Shown here one piece after another: positions 7,678 through 16,208 of a stretch of DNA of 64,000 bases. Source of the stretch: Nocardia brasiliensis IFM 10847 (GTDB taxonomy: Bacteria; Actinomycetota; Actinomycetes; Mycobacteriales; Mycobacteriaceae). A model generated the notes under the pieces. That model searched no databases. It saw only the letters and a program-made list of their open reading frames with translations, and had not been told where the DNA came from. Where the stretch lies: contig NZ_BAUA01000152.1 in the NCBI RefSeq assembly GCF_000710915.1, positions 1-64,000 of the forward strand, written 5' to 3'. Numbering within the stretch: position 1 is the first letter of the stretch; each line of letters begins with the position of its first letter. A program made the position numbers and the translations under genes.

Positions 7678-10600
7678 CGGGCGGCCGATGCCTCGGTGGC
7701 GGTGGTGAGATCGACTGCGCCCTGGGCCTTTCCGTCCAAGGCGAGCAGCAGGTCTGCGACGTACTGGAGCAGCACGACATCGCGCACCCGGTCGGCGCCG
7801 ACACTGTCCTCGACCCGCGGCAGCGGTAGCGAGATCACCCCGCTCGCCGCGCGATACCCGGCGCTCGGATAGATCCGCTTGAGGCGCATCTGCTTGGAAT
7901 CGGGCAGATGCAGCGGCGAGATCTTCAAGGTGGTTCCGGTGACCGCGATTTCGGTGACCTCGTACTCGCGGGCCAGCAGCCGCAGCTTCGCCACCGAGAC
8001 CAGGCGGCCGACCTCCACCGGCAGCGGGCCGTACCGGTCGACGAGTTCCTCGACGACCGAGGCCAGGGTCGAATCATCCTGTGCCGAGGCGAGTTTGCGG
8101 TACGCCTCGAGCCGCAGGCGGTCGCTGGCGATGTAGTCCGGCGGAATGTGCGCGTCGACGGGCAGGTCGATCCGGACTTCCTTCGGCTCCTCGGTGACGA
8201 TCGGCTTGCCGTCCGCCGCGGCCCGGTATGCCTCGACCGCCTCGCCGACCAGGCGGACGTACAGGTCGAAGCCGACGCCCGCGACGTGACCCGACTGCTC
8301 GGCGCCGAGCACGTTGCCCGCGCCCCGGATCTCGAGGTCCTTCATCGCGACCGCCATGCCCGCGCCGAGGTCGGAATTCTGCGCGATGGTGGCCAACCGG
8401 TCGTAGGCGGTTTCGGTGAGCGGCTTCTCCGGCGGATACAGGAAGTAGGCGTAGCCGCGTTCCCGGCTGCGCCCGACCCGGCCGCGCAGCTGATGCAGCT
8501 GCGAAAGGCCCAGTGCGTCGGCGCGTTCCACGATCAGGGTGTTGGCGTTGGAGATGTCCAGGCCGGTCTCGATGATGGTGGTGCAGATGAGCACGTCGAA
8601 TTCGCGCTCCCAGAAACCGGCGACGGTGGATTCGAGCGCGTCCTCGTTCATCTGACCGTGCGCGACCGCGACCCGCGCCTCCGGCACCAGATCCCGAATC
8701 CGCTTGGCCGCCTTGTCGATCGAGGACACGCGGTTGTGCACGTAGAAGACCTGGCCGTCCCGCAGCAACTCGCGCCGGATCGCGGCGGTCACCTGCTTGT
8801 CGTTGTACGCGCCGACATAGGTGAGCACCGGGTGCCGTTCCTCGGGCGGGGTGAGGATGGTCGACATCTCACGGATGCCCGCCAGACTCATCTCCAGGGT
8901 GCGCGGAATCGGCGTCGCGGACATGGTGAGCACGTCGACGTGGGTGCGCAGGGCCTTGATGTGCTCCTTGTGCTCGACGCCGAACCGCTGTTCCTCGTCG
9001 ACCACCACCAGCCCGAGGTCCTTCCAGCGCACGCCGGTCTGGAGCAGGCGGTGCGTACCCACCACGATGTCGACGCTGCCGTCGGCCATACCCTCCAGCA
9101 CCGCGCGGGCATCGGCCGGGTCGGTGAAGCGGGACAGGCCCTTCACGGTGATCGGGAAGCCCGCGACACGCTCGGTGAAGGTTTGCAGATGTTGTTGCGC
9201 CAGCAGCGTTGTCGGCACCAGCACGACGACCTGCTTGCCGTCCTGTACCGCCTTGAACGCGGCGCGCACCGCGATCTCGGTCTTGCCGTAGCCGACGTCG
9301 CCGCACACCACCCGGTCCATCGGAACCGGCTTCTCCATATCCGATTTGACCTCGGCGATGGCGGTCATCTGATCGACGGTCTCGGTGAACGCGAACGCGT
9401 CCTCCATCTCCTGCTGCCACGGGGTATCGGGCCCGAAGGCGTGCCCCGGCGCGGCCTGGCGGGCCGCGTAGAGCTGCACCAGCTCACCGGCGATCTCGCG
9501 AACCGCCTTGCGCGCCTTGCGTTTCGTGTTCGCCCAGTCCGAGCCGCCCAGCTTGGACAGGCTCGGCATCTCGCCGCCGACATAGCGGGAGAGCTGATCG
9601 AGCGACTCCATCGGCACGAACAGCCGGTCGCCCGGCTGGCCGCGCTTGCCCGGCGCGTACTCGATGACGAGGTACTCCCGCCGGGCGCCGCCGACGGTGC
9701 GCTCGATCATCTCGACGAACCGGCCGATGCCGTGCTGGTCGTGCACCACCATGTCGCCCGCGTTCAACGCCAGCGGGTCGACCTGGTTGCGCCGCTTGGC
9801 GGGCAACCGCTTGCCTTCGCCGGGCGCGGTGACCCGATTGCCGGTGAGATCGGACTCGGCCACCACGACGAGTCCGGCGTCGTCGAAGATCAAACCGTCG
9901 TGCAACGAACCGCACAGCACACCGACCAGCCCGGGCGCGGGCTCGGCGCCGGGGTCCAGCGCCGCGGCGGGCACGTCGGCGTCGGCGAGGCGTTCCAGAA
10001 TGCGTTGCGCCGTACCGTGTCCGGCCACCACGACCACCGCGCGGCCGCCGGTGGACACGTGCGCGCGCAACGAGGCGAAGATGGTCGCGACGAGTTCGTC
10101 GGAGCCGCGCGCGGCGGGCCCGGCCAGCACCGGCAGCACCACCTCGGCGGGGTCGCCGGAGGTGAGCGGGGTGAGCGTCCACCACGGCAGGCCCTGCTGA
10201 TCGGCACTCTCGTGCACGGTGGACAGCGGGCGGTAACCGGAGGCGGCCAGATCGAGGCCGTGCGCGCCCAACGGCGCGGCCGCCCCGAACGACGCCGCGG
10301 TCCACGACGCTTCCAGGAACTCCTCGCCGGTCCGCACCAGATCGGCGGCGCGGGTGCGCACCTTCTCCGGATCGCACAGCAGGACATGGGTTCCCGCGGG
10401 CAGCAACTCGGTGAGCAAGCACAGCTCGCCGGGTTGCAGCACCGGGAGCAACGCCTCCATGCCGTCCACCGGGACGCCCTGGGCCAGCTTCTCGAGCATC
10501 TCGACCAGCGCGGCGTCGGCCGCGTTGGCGACCGCGACCTCGGCCGCCCGCGCGCGCACCGCGTCGGTGAGCAGCAGCTCGCGACACGGCGGCGCGACGA

Positions 10601-11288
10601 CGACCTCGACCGACACCTCGCTCAGCGAGCGCTGGTCGGCGACCGCGAACGGGCGCAGCTCGGTGATCTCGTCGCCCCAGAACTCCACGCGCACCGGATG
10701 ATCCGCGGTCGGCGGGAAGAGATCGAGGATGCCGCCGCGCACCGCGAACTCGCCGCGCTTGCCGACCATGTCGACCCGGCTGTACGCGAATTCGACCAGG
10801 CGCGTGAGCAATTCGTCGAAGTCCAGTTCGGCGCCGACGCGCAGCACGACCGGTTCGATATCGCCGAGTCCGCCGGCCATCGGCTGCATCAGCGAGCGCA
10901 CGGTGGTCACCACCACGCGCAGCGGCTCGGGGAAGATCGGGTCGTCGGGGTGGGCCAACCTGCGCAGCACCTCGAGCCTGCGCCCGACCGTGTCCGCGCC
11001 GGGCGAGAGCCGCTCGTGCGGCAGGGTTTCCCAGGAGGGGAACTGCGCGACCGTATCGCCCAGCATCTCGGCCAGCTCCACGGTCAGATCATCGGCCTCG
11101 CGCCCGTTCGCGGTGACCACCACCAGCGGCCGTTTCGCCGCGATCGTCGCGGCGACGAACGGGCGTACCGCAGACGGGGCCACCAACTCGACCGACGACT
11201 TGCCGACCAGCTCGGTGACGGTCTGCAACGCGGCATCCGCACCGGCGACCGCCGCCAGTCCGGCCAGCGGTGGACGATGGGTCGACAT
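7674..11288 (-). CDS. mfd: Transcription-repair coupling factor Mfd
   Basis: A 1204-residue protein with the complete Mfd layout: N-terminal UvrB-homology modules (FPSWETLPHERLSP), the RNA-polymerase-interacting domain in the middle (GDMVVHDQHGIGRFVEM), the RecG-like translocase with Walker A GDVGYGKTEIA, the DEEQRFG box and TMSATPIPRTL, and a C-terminal TRCF domain. It strips stalled RNA polymerase from damaged DNA and recruits UvrA. ATG at 11288 follows AGGAG by six bases; a TTG two codons earlier is too close to that site. It is first in an mfd-mazG operon. Confidence 0.97.
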   Translation of the reverse strand: MSTHRPPLAGLAAVAGADAALQTVTELVGKSSVELVAPSAVRPFVAATIAAKRPLVVVTANGREADDLTVELAEMLGDTVAQFPSWETLPHERLSPGADTVGRRLEVLRRLAHPDDPIFPEPLRVVVTTVRSLMQPMAGGLGDIEPVVLRVGAELDFDELLTRLVEFAYSRVDMVGKRGEFAVRGGILDLFPPTADHPVRVEFWGDEITELRPFAVADQRSLSEVSVEVVVAPPCRELLLTDAVRARAAEVAVANAADAALVEMLEKLAQGVPVDGMEALLPVLQPGELCLLTELLPAGTHVLLCDPEKVRTRAADLVRTGEEFLEASWTAASFGAAAPLGAHGLDLAASGYRPLSTVHESADQQGLPWWTLTPLTSGDPAEVVLPVLAGPAARGSDELVATIFASLRAHVSTGGRAVVVVAGHGTAQRILERLADADVPAAALDPGAEPAPGLVGVLCGSLHDGLIFDDAGLVVVAESDLTGNRVTAPGEGKRLPAKRRNQVDPLALNAGDMVVHDQHGIGRFVEMIERTVGGARREYLVIEYAPGKRGQPGDRLFVPMESLDQLSRYVGGEMPSLSKLGGSDWANTKRKARKAVREIAGELVQLYAARQAAPGHAFGPDTPWQQEMEDAFAFTETVDQMTAIAEVKSDMEKPVPMDRVVCGDVGYGKTEIAVRAAFKAVQDGKQVVVLVPTTLLAQQHLQTFTERVAGFPITVKGLSRFTDPADARAVLEGMADGSVDIVVGTHRLLQTGVRWKDLGLVVVDEEQRFGVEHKEHIKALRTHVDVLTMSATPIPRTLEMSLAGIREMSTILTPPEERHPVLTYVGAYNDKQVTAAIRRELLRDGQVFYVHNRVSSIDKAAKRIRDLVPEARVAVAHGQMNEDALESTVAGFWEREFDVLICTTIIETGLDISNANTLIVERADALGLSQLHQLRGRVGRSRERGYAYFLYPPEKPLTETAYDRLATIAQNSDLGAGMAVAMKDLEIRGAGNVLGAEQSGHVAGVGFDLYVRLVGEAVEAYRAAADGKPIVTEEPKEVRIDLPVDAHIPPDYIASDRLRLEAYRKLASAQDDSTLASVVEELVDRYGPLPVEVGRLVSVAKLRLLAREYEVTEIAVTGTTLKISPLHLPDSKQMRLKRIYPSAGYRAASGVISLPLPRVEDSVGADRVRDVVLLQYVADLLLALDGKAQGAVDLTTATEASAAR

Positions 11289-11341
11289 GAACAACTCCTG
11301 AGCTCAAGCTGCGGTTTCGAGCGGCCAGGGCAAAGTTTAGC

Positions 11342-11470
11342 TGCCCGCCTCTGCGCGAATTCAGGCCAGACCCAGGTGCTACGACCGCGACGTCGGCGGC
11401 CGGCGGGTGGTTGGCCGCCGAGTCGGCCCGTACCCGGTGAGTTACCATGCACTCGCCAGATCAGTCGTCC
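11342..11470. repeat. Dispersed repeat, copy A
   Basis: About 130 bases starting at CTGCCCGCCTCT are closely similar (roughly three-quarters identical by eye, up to 34 of 40 in the first block) to 15978-16104. Shared landmarks are GCCTCT, ATTCAGGCCAGA, CCAGG, GTCGGCG, TCGG/TTGG-CCCGT, GAGTTACC and AGATCAGTC. A central hairpin (CGGCGGCC with GGCCGCCG, 8 bp) is retained in the other copy with a compensating G-C to A-T change. It sits between mfd and the TetR gene, in the mfd upstream region. Function is unknown. Confidence 0.7.
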
Positions 11471-11491
11471 TGGCGGGCAAGCCGTCGAAGT

Positions 11492-12139
11492 CTAGGGCAC
11501 GTAGCGGCGCAGGCGCCTGGCGGCGAACTCGCGGAAGTAGGCGAGCTTTTCGGCCGGGACGATCGAGGGAAGCAGGAAGTACCAGACGCGTTCCATGCGG
11601 GTCGCCATCTGGTCGATGGACTCGGTGCCGACGGCGATGATGTGCACGCCCGCGGTCATCTCCTGCAACAGCATGCCGATCACCTCGGCGTCGAGCTCCG
11701 GCTGCAAATCGCCCTGGGCGATAGCTCTTTCGGAGAGGACGCGGTAGGTGTCGCCCCACGTCTTGGCGATGTTGTCGCCCTGGGCGCCGCGGTAGTCACC
11801 GATCTGATGGGTCAGCTTGAGCATCGCGCCGACCATCGGATCGTTCATCGACAGATCCGCGACCACGTAGGTGATCCCGATGCACGCCTCCAGCGCGGGC
11901 ACCCGGGGATCGAAGAAACCCTGGCACGAGCTGACCAGCCGCTCGTTGCCCTGGTCGACCACCGCACGCGCCAGCTCTTCCTTCGAGCCGAAGTGAAAGT
12001 ACAAGGCGCCCTTTGTCACATTGGACTGCGCGATGATCTCGCTCAGACTCGCGTTCGCGTAACCCAAGCGCAGAAAGACATCGGCAGCGCCCGCAAGAAC
12101 GGAGTCGCGGGTGATCTCCGCGCGCGCTTGCCTAGCCAT
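11492..12139 (-). CDS. TetR family regulator, gamma-butyrolactone receptor (ScbR/ArpA) type
   Basis: A 215-residue TetR protein. The first 60 residues (MARQARAEITRDSVLAGAADVF ... VTKGALYFHFGSKEELARAV) follow the ScbR/ArpA/BarA helix-turn-helix very closely, including the MARQ-RA opening and VTKGALYFHF. The rest has the receptor-type length and helical pattern. Members bind DNA until a butyrolactone or related signal releases them, controlling secondary metabolism or morphology. An 18-bp-spaced direct repeat overlaps its own putative -35 region, consistent with autoregulation. No butyrolactone synthase (AfsA-type) gene is nearby, so it could be a pseudo-receptor. Confidence 0.8.
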   Translation of the reverse strand: MARQARAEITRDSVLAGAADVFLRLGYANASLSEIIAQSNVTKGALYFHFGSKEELARAVVDQGNERLVSSCQGFFDPRVPALEACIGITYVVADLSMNDPMVGAMLKLTHQIGDYRGAQGDNIAKTWGDTYRVLSERAIAQGDLQPELDAEVIGMLLQEMTAGVHIIAVGTESIDQMATRMERVWYFLLPSIVPAEKLAYFREFAARRLRRYVP

Positions 12140-12174
12140 CAGATCCGCCTGTCATCCTAAAAACCAGCCATCCT

Positions 12175-12205
12175 GAAGTAGACCGACATCACGAAGTAGA
12201 CCGAC
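12175..12205 (-). promoter_or_regulatory. Direct-repeat operator candidate for the ScbR-like gene
   Basis: GAAGTAGACCGAC occurs twice without mismatch, at 12175-12187 and 12193-12205, 18 bp apart. The second copy with its flank also has dyad arms AAGT-N6-ACTT. They lie 36-66 bases before the regulator's ATG and cover the region where a -35 element would pair with TAGGAT as -10. The spacing and place suggest two dimers binding on one face of DNA; the regulator identity is inferred. Confidence 0.55.
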
Positions 12206-12372
12206 TTACCGCCCGAACAGCACCCAAAGGATGGGTGAACCGTACCACCAGCCGGGCCCTCGGCAGTCAATTCGAGCATTCGACCGGACCCGCTTCGCAA
12301 TTCGCTGGTTAACAACCCGCGCTCACCCACCCCGCAGGCTCCGCAAGCTCCACCTGCTGCCATCCCCGTGAG

Positions 12373-13032
12373 TCACTCCTCGATACCGGTGCGCCACTCC
12401 GAGCTGAGATGCGGGTCGGCCTCCAGATGGCTCAGCCCGTTCCAGCACAGATTCACCAAATGCACGGCGACAACCTCTTTGGAGGGTTTGCGCTCGTCCA
12501 ACCACCAGGTGGCCGCGGTGGCCACCTGCCCGACCAGCGCCTGGGCGTAGAGCGTGGCCAGGCTGGTGTCGAAGCCGCGGCGCTCGAAATCGCCGGCGAG
12601 GATGTGCGCCACCTGGTTCACCGCCTCGTTGAGCAGGCTGGAGTAGCGGCCCTCGGCATTGCCCGCGGGCTGATCGCGCACCAGGATCCGGAAACCGTCG
12701 GTGCGTTCCTCGATGTAGGTCAGCAGCGCGAGCGCGACCTGTTCGAGACGGACCCGCGACCGATTCTGGGTGAGCGAGGACACGATCATGTCCAGCAGCA
12801 TGGACATCTCACGATCCACCACGACGGCGTACAACCCCTCTTTGCCGCCGAAGTGTTCGTACACCACGGGTTTGGAGACCTGCGCGCGCTGCGCGATCTC
12901 CTCGATCGAGGTGGCGTCGTAACCGCGTTCGGCGAACAGCGCGCGACCGATCTCGATCAGCTGCTGCCTGCGCTGGGTACCTGTCATCCGCGGACGCGGC
13001 GCCCGCTGCGTCTCGCTCCCCGACATCGCCAC
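12373..13032 (-). CDS. TetR family regulator (Rv1019-like)
   Basis: A 219-residue TetR regulator with the DNA-binding domain at about residues 18-65 (RRQQLIEIGRALFAERGYDATSIEEIAQRAQVSKPVVYEHFGGKEGLYAVV). The C-terminal domain is the hydrophobic ligand-binding type. The position between mfd and glmU matches M. tuberculosis Rv1019, a TetR protein in the same locus, so orthology is likely by synteny. The GTG start follows AGGGAGG by four bases; ATG at 13026 is the alternative. The effector is unknown. Confidence 0.85.
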   Translation of the reverse strand: MAMSGSETQRAPRPRMTGTQRRQQLIEIGRALFAERGYDATSIEEIAQRAQVSKPVVYEHFGGKEGLYAVVVDREMSMLLDMIVSSLTQNRSRVRLEQVALALLTYIEERTDGFRILVRDQPAGNAEGRYSSLLNEAVNQVAHILAGDFERRGFDTSLATLYAQALVGQVATAATWWLDERKPSKEVVAVHLVNLCWNGLSHLEADPHLSSEWRTGIEE

Positions 13033-13317
13033 TCCGCCTCCCTTCGCTGCCGAACTCCGCCTGACCTAACTGTTCCAGACAGCTCGCCGCTTCGCCCGCT
13101 CTCCCCCGCAACTGCGCGTTTCGCGTGCACACTCGAGCTGAATGCGCCTGGTGGGTAACCTCGATCCGGGAGAGCTCGCCGGCCGCGCCGGATGATCCTC
13201 GCCCGACTCGGCGTCCGGCGTCGAACTCGGCATTCGCCGAGATGCGGAACAATATGCGAGGATCTTCCTCGTGCCGTGGTACAGCGGCGGGTGTTTCCCG
13301 ATCCGCCGATGTGACAA

Positions 13318-13388
13318 TCCGCCGTGGTGTAATGGCAGCACCTCTGATTTTGGTTCAGATAGTTCAGGTTCGAGTCCTGGCGGCGGAG
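13318..13388 (+). tRNA. tRNA-Gln (anticodon TTG)
   Basis: A complete cloverleaf: acceptor TCCGCCG pairs with CGGCGGA over seven bases and G is the discriminator. The anticodon stem TCTGA/TCAGA closes the loop TTTTGGT, giving anticodon TTG. The T arm is TCAGG-TTCGAGT-CCTGG. CCA is not encoded. It lies upstream of glmU on the same strand, as a tRNA-Gln does next to glmU in mycobacteria. Confidence 0.96.
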
Positions 13389-13394
13389 CTCGGC

Positions 13395-13493
13395 AGCACG
13401 ATGACTATCGTTGGCCCCGCCCATCAGCGCCCAGCGCAGCAGATCCCAGCACGATGAGCGCCCTAGCACGATGAGCAGAGCCCAGCACGATGA
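13395..13493 (+). repeat. Four copies of AGCACGATGA between tRNA-Gln and glmU
   Basis: AGCACGATGA occurs without mismatch at 13395-13404, 13448-13457, 13465-13474 and 13484-13493. The last three have similar flanks (CC-AGCACGATGA-G/C) and are 17-19 bp apart, so they look like a small tandem duplication in the glmU leader. Each copy contains an ATG or GATGA. Confidence 0.7.
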
Positions 13494-13513
13494 CAGGCAG
13501 CGTAGGGAGATCC

Positions 13514-15004
13514 ATGCCACAGCAGACCGCCGTCGTCGTTCTCGCAGCCGGTGCCGGGACACGAATGCGGTCGAAGACCCCCAAGGTGCTGCATTCGCTG
13601 GCCGGTCGGAGCATGCTCGCGCACGCGCTGCATGCGGCGAACGAGATCGACCCCGCATACCTGATCACCGTGGTCGGCCACGATCGTGAACAGGTGGGCG
13701 CCGCGGTGGCCGCGGTCGCCGACGATCTCGGTCGCGAGATCACCCCCGCCATCCAGGAGCAGCAGCTCGGCACCGGGCACGCGGTGCAGTGCGCGCTGGC
13801 CGCATTGCCCGTCGGCTTCACCGGCGACCTGCTCGTCACCTCCGCCGACGTACCGCTGCTGGACGGGCACACCCTGTCCGCGCTGCTCGACGAGCACCGC
13901 AGCTACGCCGAGCGTTCCGCGGTCACCGTGCTGACCTTCGTGCCGGACGACCCGAACGGCTACGGCCGCATCGTCCGCGACAGCAACGGTCAGGTCGTCG
14001 AGATCGTCGAACACGCCGACGCCACCCCGGAGCAGGCCGCGATCACCGAGGTCAACTCCGGCGTCTACGCCTTCGACGCGGCGGTGCTGCGCACCATGAT
14101 CAGCCGGTTGTCCACCGCGAACGCCCAGCACGAGCTCTACCTGACCGACGTGCTGCGGCTGGCCCGCGAGGCCGGTCATCCGGTGCACGGCGCTCGCCTG
14201 GTCGACGCCGCCAAGGTGACCGGCGTCAACGACCGGGTCCAGCTGGCGGGTGCGACGAGCACGCTCAACCGCTACATCCTCGAACGGCACATGCGCGCCG
14301 GCGTCACCATCGTCGATCCCAACTCGACCTGGGTGGACGCGAACGTGCGGATCGGCCGTGACGCCATCCTGCGCCCCGGCGTGCAACTGCTCGGCGACAC
14401 CGTGATCGGCGAAGACGCCGAGATCGGCCCGGACAGCACCCTCACCGACGTGGTGGTGGGCGACGGCGCCCGGGTCGTGCGCACGCACGGGGAGGGCGCG
14501 ATGATCGGCCCCGGTGCGGCCATCGGCCCGTTCAGCTACCTGCGCCCGGGCACCGTGGTGGGCAACGCGGGCAAGCTCGGCGCCTTCGTGGAGACCAAGA
14601 ACGCCTCGATCGGCGCGCACTCGAAGGTGCCGCATCTGACCTACGTCGGGGACGCCACCATCGGGGAACACAGCAACATCGGCGCGTCCAGCGTGTTCGT
14701 CAACTACGACGGAGTGAGCAAGCATCACACCACGGTCGGGTCGCATGTGCGAACGGGAAGTGACACGATGTTCGTCGCCCCGGTAACGGTGGGTGACGGC
14801 GCGTATACGGCGGCGGGTACTGTACTGCGCAGAAGCGTTCCGCCCGGCGCACTCGCGATATCCGGCGGGCCGCAGAAGAACATCGAGGGCTGGGTGCAAC
14901 GGCACCGTCCCGGGACGGCCGCGGCGCGCGCGGCGGCAGAAGCCAACGCCGCCACAGACAATTCCGGTCAGGCAATCGAGCAAAAGGATGGCAAACAGCA
15001 GTGA
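13514..15004 (+). CDS. glmU: Bifunctional GlmU: GlcNAc-1-P uridyltransferase / GlcN-1-P acetyltransferase
   Basis: A 496-residue protein with an N-terminal pyrophosphorylase domain (LAAGAGTRMRSKTPKVLHSLAGR, residues 12-34; later SADVPLLDG and NSGVYAF) and a C-terminal left-handed beta-helix of hexapeptide repeats carrying the acetyltransferase active site (SYLRPGTVVG, GAFVETKNA, NYDG). It makes UDP-GlcNAc for peptidoglycan and arabinogalactan linkage. ATG at 13514 has GGGAG four bases upstream; an in-frame ATG at 13490 is part of the AGCACGATGA repeats and is less likely. Its stop overlaps the prs start (GTGA), as in Rv1018c-Rv1017c. Confidence 0.97.
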   Translation: MPQQTAVVVLAAGAGTRMRSKTPKVLHSLAGRSMLAHALHAANEIDPAYLITVVGHDREQVGAAVAAVADDLGREITPAIQEQQLGTGHAVQCALAALPVGFTGDLLVTSADVPLLDGHTLSALLDEHRSYAERSAVTVLTFVPDDPNGYGRIVRDSNGQVVEIVEHADATPEQAAITEVNSGVYAFDAAVLRTMISRLSTANAQHELYLTDVLRLAREAGHPVHGARLVDAAKVTGVNDRVQLAGATSTLNRYILERHMRAGVTIVDPNSTWVDANVRIGRDAILRPGVQLLGDTVIGEDAEIGPDSTLTDVVVGDGARVVRTHGEGAMIGPGAAIGPFSYLRPGTVVGNAGKLGAFVETKNASIGAHSKVPHLTYVGDATIGEHSNIGASSVFVNYDGVSKHHTTVGSHVRTGSDTMFVAPVTVGDGAYTAAGTVLRRSVPPGALAISGGPQKNIEGWVQRHRPGTAAARAAAEANAATDNSGQAIEQKDGKQQ

Positions 15005-15981
15005 CCGCGTCATGGATCGACAACCAGAAGAACCTGATGCTCTTCTCGGGACGCGCTCATCCTGAGCTGGCCGAGCAGGTCGCCAAGGAACTCGACGTCC
15101 ACGTCACCCCGCAGACCGCCCGCGACTTCGCCAACGGTGAGATCTTCGTCCGCTTCGAGGAGTCGGTGCGCGGCTCCGACGCGTTCGTGCTGCAGAGCTT
15201 CCCCGCGCCGCTCAACCAGTGGTTGATGGAACAGCTCATCATGATCGACGCGCTCAAGCGCGGTTCGGCCAAGCGGATCACCGCGGTGCTGCCGTTCTAC
15301 CCGTACGCCCGCCAGGACAAGAAGCACCGCGGCCGCGAACCGATCTCGGCTCGCCTGGTCGCCGACCTGCTCAAGACCGCGGGCGCGGACCGCATCATCA
15401 CCGTCGACCTGCACACCGACCAGATCCAGGGCTTCTTCGACGGCCCGGTCGATCACATGCACGCGCAGCTGCAGCTCGCCGAGTACGTGCGCACGAACTA
15501 CTCGCTCGACAACATCACCGTGGTCTCGCCCGACTCCGGCCGTGTCCGCGTCGCGGAGAAGTGGGCCGACTCGCTCGGCGGCTCGCCGCTGGCGTTCATC
15601 CACAAGACCCGCGACCCGCTGGTGCCGAACCAGGTGAAGTCGAACCGCGTGGTCGGTGAGGTCGAGGGCCGCACCTGCATCCTGATCGACGACATGATCG
15701 ACACCGGTGGCACCATCGCGGGCGCGGTGAAGGTGCTCAAGGACGCGGGCGCCGGTGACGTCGTCATCGCCGCGACGCACGGCGTGCTGAGCAACCCGGC
15801 CGCAGAGCGCCTCGCCTCCTGCGGTGCCAAGGAAGTCGTGGTCACCAACACGCTGCCGATCACCGAAGAGAAGAAGTTCCCGCAGCTGACCGTGCTGTCC
15901 ATCGCCCCGCTGCTGGCCCGCACCATCCGTGAGGTCTTCGAAAACGGCTCGGTCACCGGCCTTTTCAACGGAAACGCTTGA
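15001..15981 (+). CDS. prs: Ribose-phosphate pyrophosphokinase
   Basis: A 326-residue class I PRPP synthase. It has the ATP/catalytic region YARQDKKHRGREPISARLVADLL (about residues 102-124), the metal-binding VDLHTDQIQGFFDGPVDH, and the PRPP loop CILIDDMIDTGGT at about residue 225. It converts ribose-5-phosphate and ATP to PRPP for nucleotides, His, Trp and, in this group, decaprenylphosphoryl-arabinose. GTG overlaps the glmU stop by four bases, so the two genes form one operon ending at the strong hairpin near 16150. Confidence 0.97.
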   Translation: MTASWIDNQKNLMLFSGRAHPELAEQVAKELDVHVTPQTARDFANGEIFVRFEESVRGSDAFVLQSFPAPLNQWLMEQLIMIDALKRGSAKRITAVLPFYPYARQDKKHRGREPISARLVADLLKTAGADRIITVDLHTDQIQGFFDGPVDHMHAQLQLAEYVRTNYSLDNITVVSPDSGRVRVAEKWADSLGGSPLAFIHKTRDPLVPNQVKSNRVVGEVEGRTCILIDDMIDTGGTIAGAVKVLKDAGAGDVVIAATHGVLSNPAAERLASCGAKEVVVTNTLPITEEKKFPQLTVLSIAPLLARTIREVFENGSVTGLFNGNA

Positions 15982-16104
15982 CCGCCTCTCCGCGTATTCA
16001 GGCCAGATCCAGGCGCTGCATCGGTACCGTCGGCGACCGGCGGTGACGTGGTCGATTCGTTGGCCCGTGCCCGACGAGTTACCCATGTGGGCTCGAGATC
16101 AGTC
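15978..16104. repeat. Dispersed repeat, copy B
   Basis: Second copy of the element found at 11342-11470, here starting at the prs stop codon. Read on the minus strand, the two copies align codon for codon without gaps for about 35 triplets. In the block APGSGLN(S/T)RRGGQ, five differences fall in third codon positions and change no residue, while one does. A shared hairpin shows a compensating change (CGACC/GGTCG here against CGGCC/GGCCG). No clear start codon opens that frame in this copy, so coding is not established. Confidence 0.7.
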
Positions 16105-16122
16105 AGTACGCAAGTAGGTCGA

Positions 16123-16159
16123 AAAGGTGGCCCCGGCGGATGCCCCCGGGGCCACCTTT
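16123..16159 (+). terminator. Terminator of the glmU-prs operon
   Basis: A perfect 14-bp stem: AAAGGTGGCCCCGG (16123-16136) pairs with CCGGGGCCACCTTT (16146-16159), leaving a nine-base loop and followed by GTTTGT. This is an intrinsic terminator with a short T tract, about 140 bases after prs. Confidence 0.85.
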
Positions 16160-16208
16160 GTTTGTCGGCTTCGGCGGATCGAACCGATCCGCGAGGATAC
16201 TGGTTGGT

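Noticed and set aside
7908..11495. Very long open frame on the plus strand opposite mfd
   Set aside because: It is antisense to the clear mfd gene, His/Arg/Gln-rich without any domain, and arises from the high GC of mfd codons.
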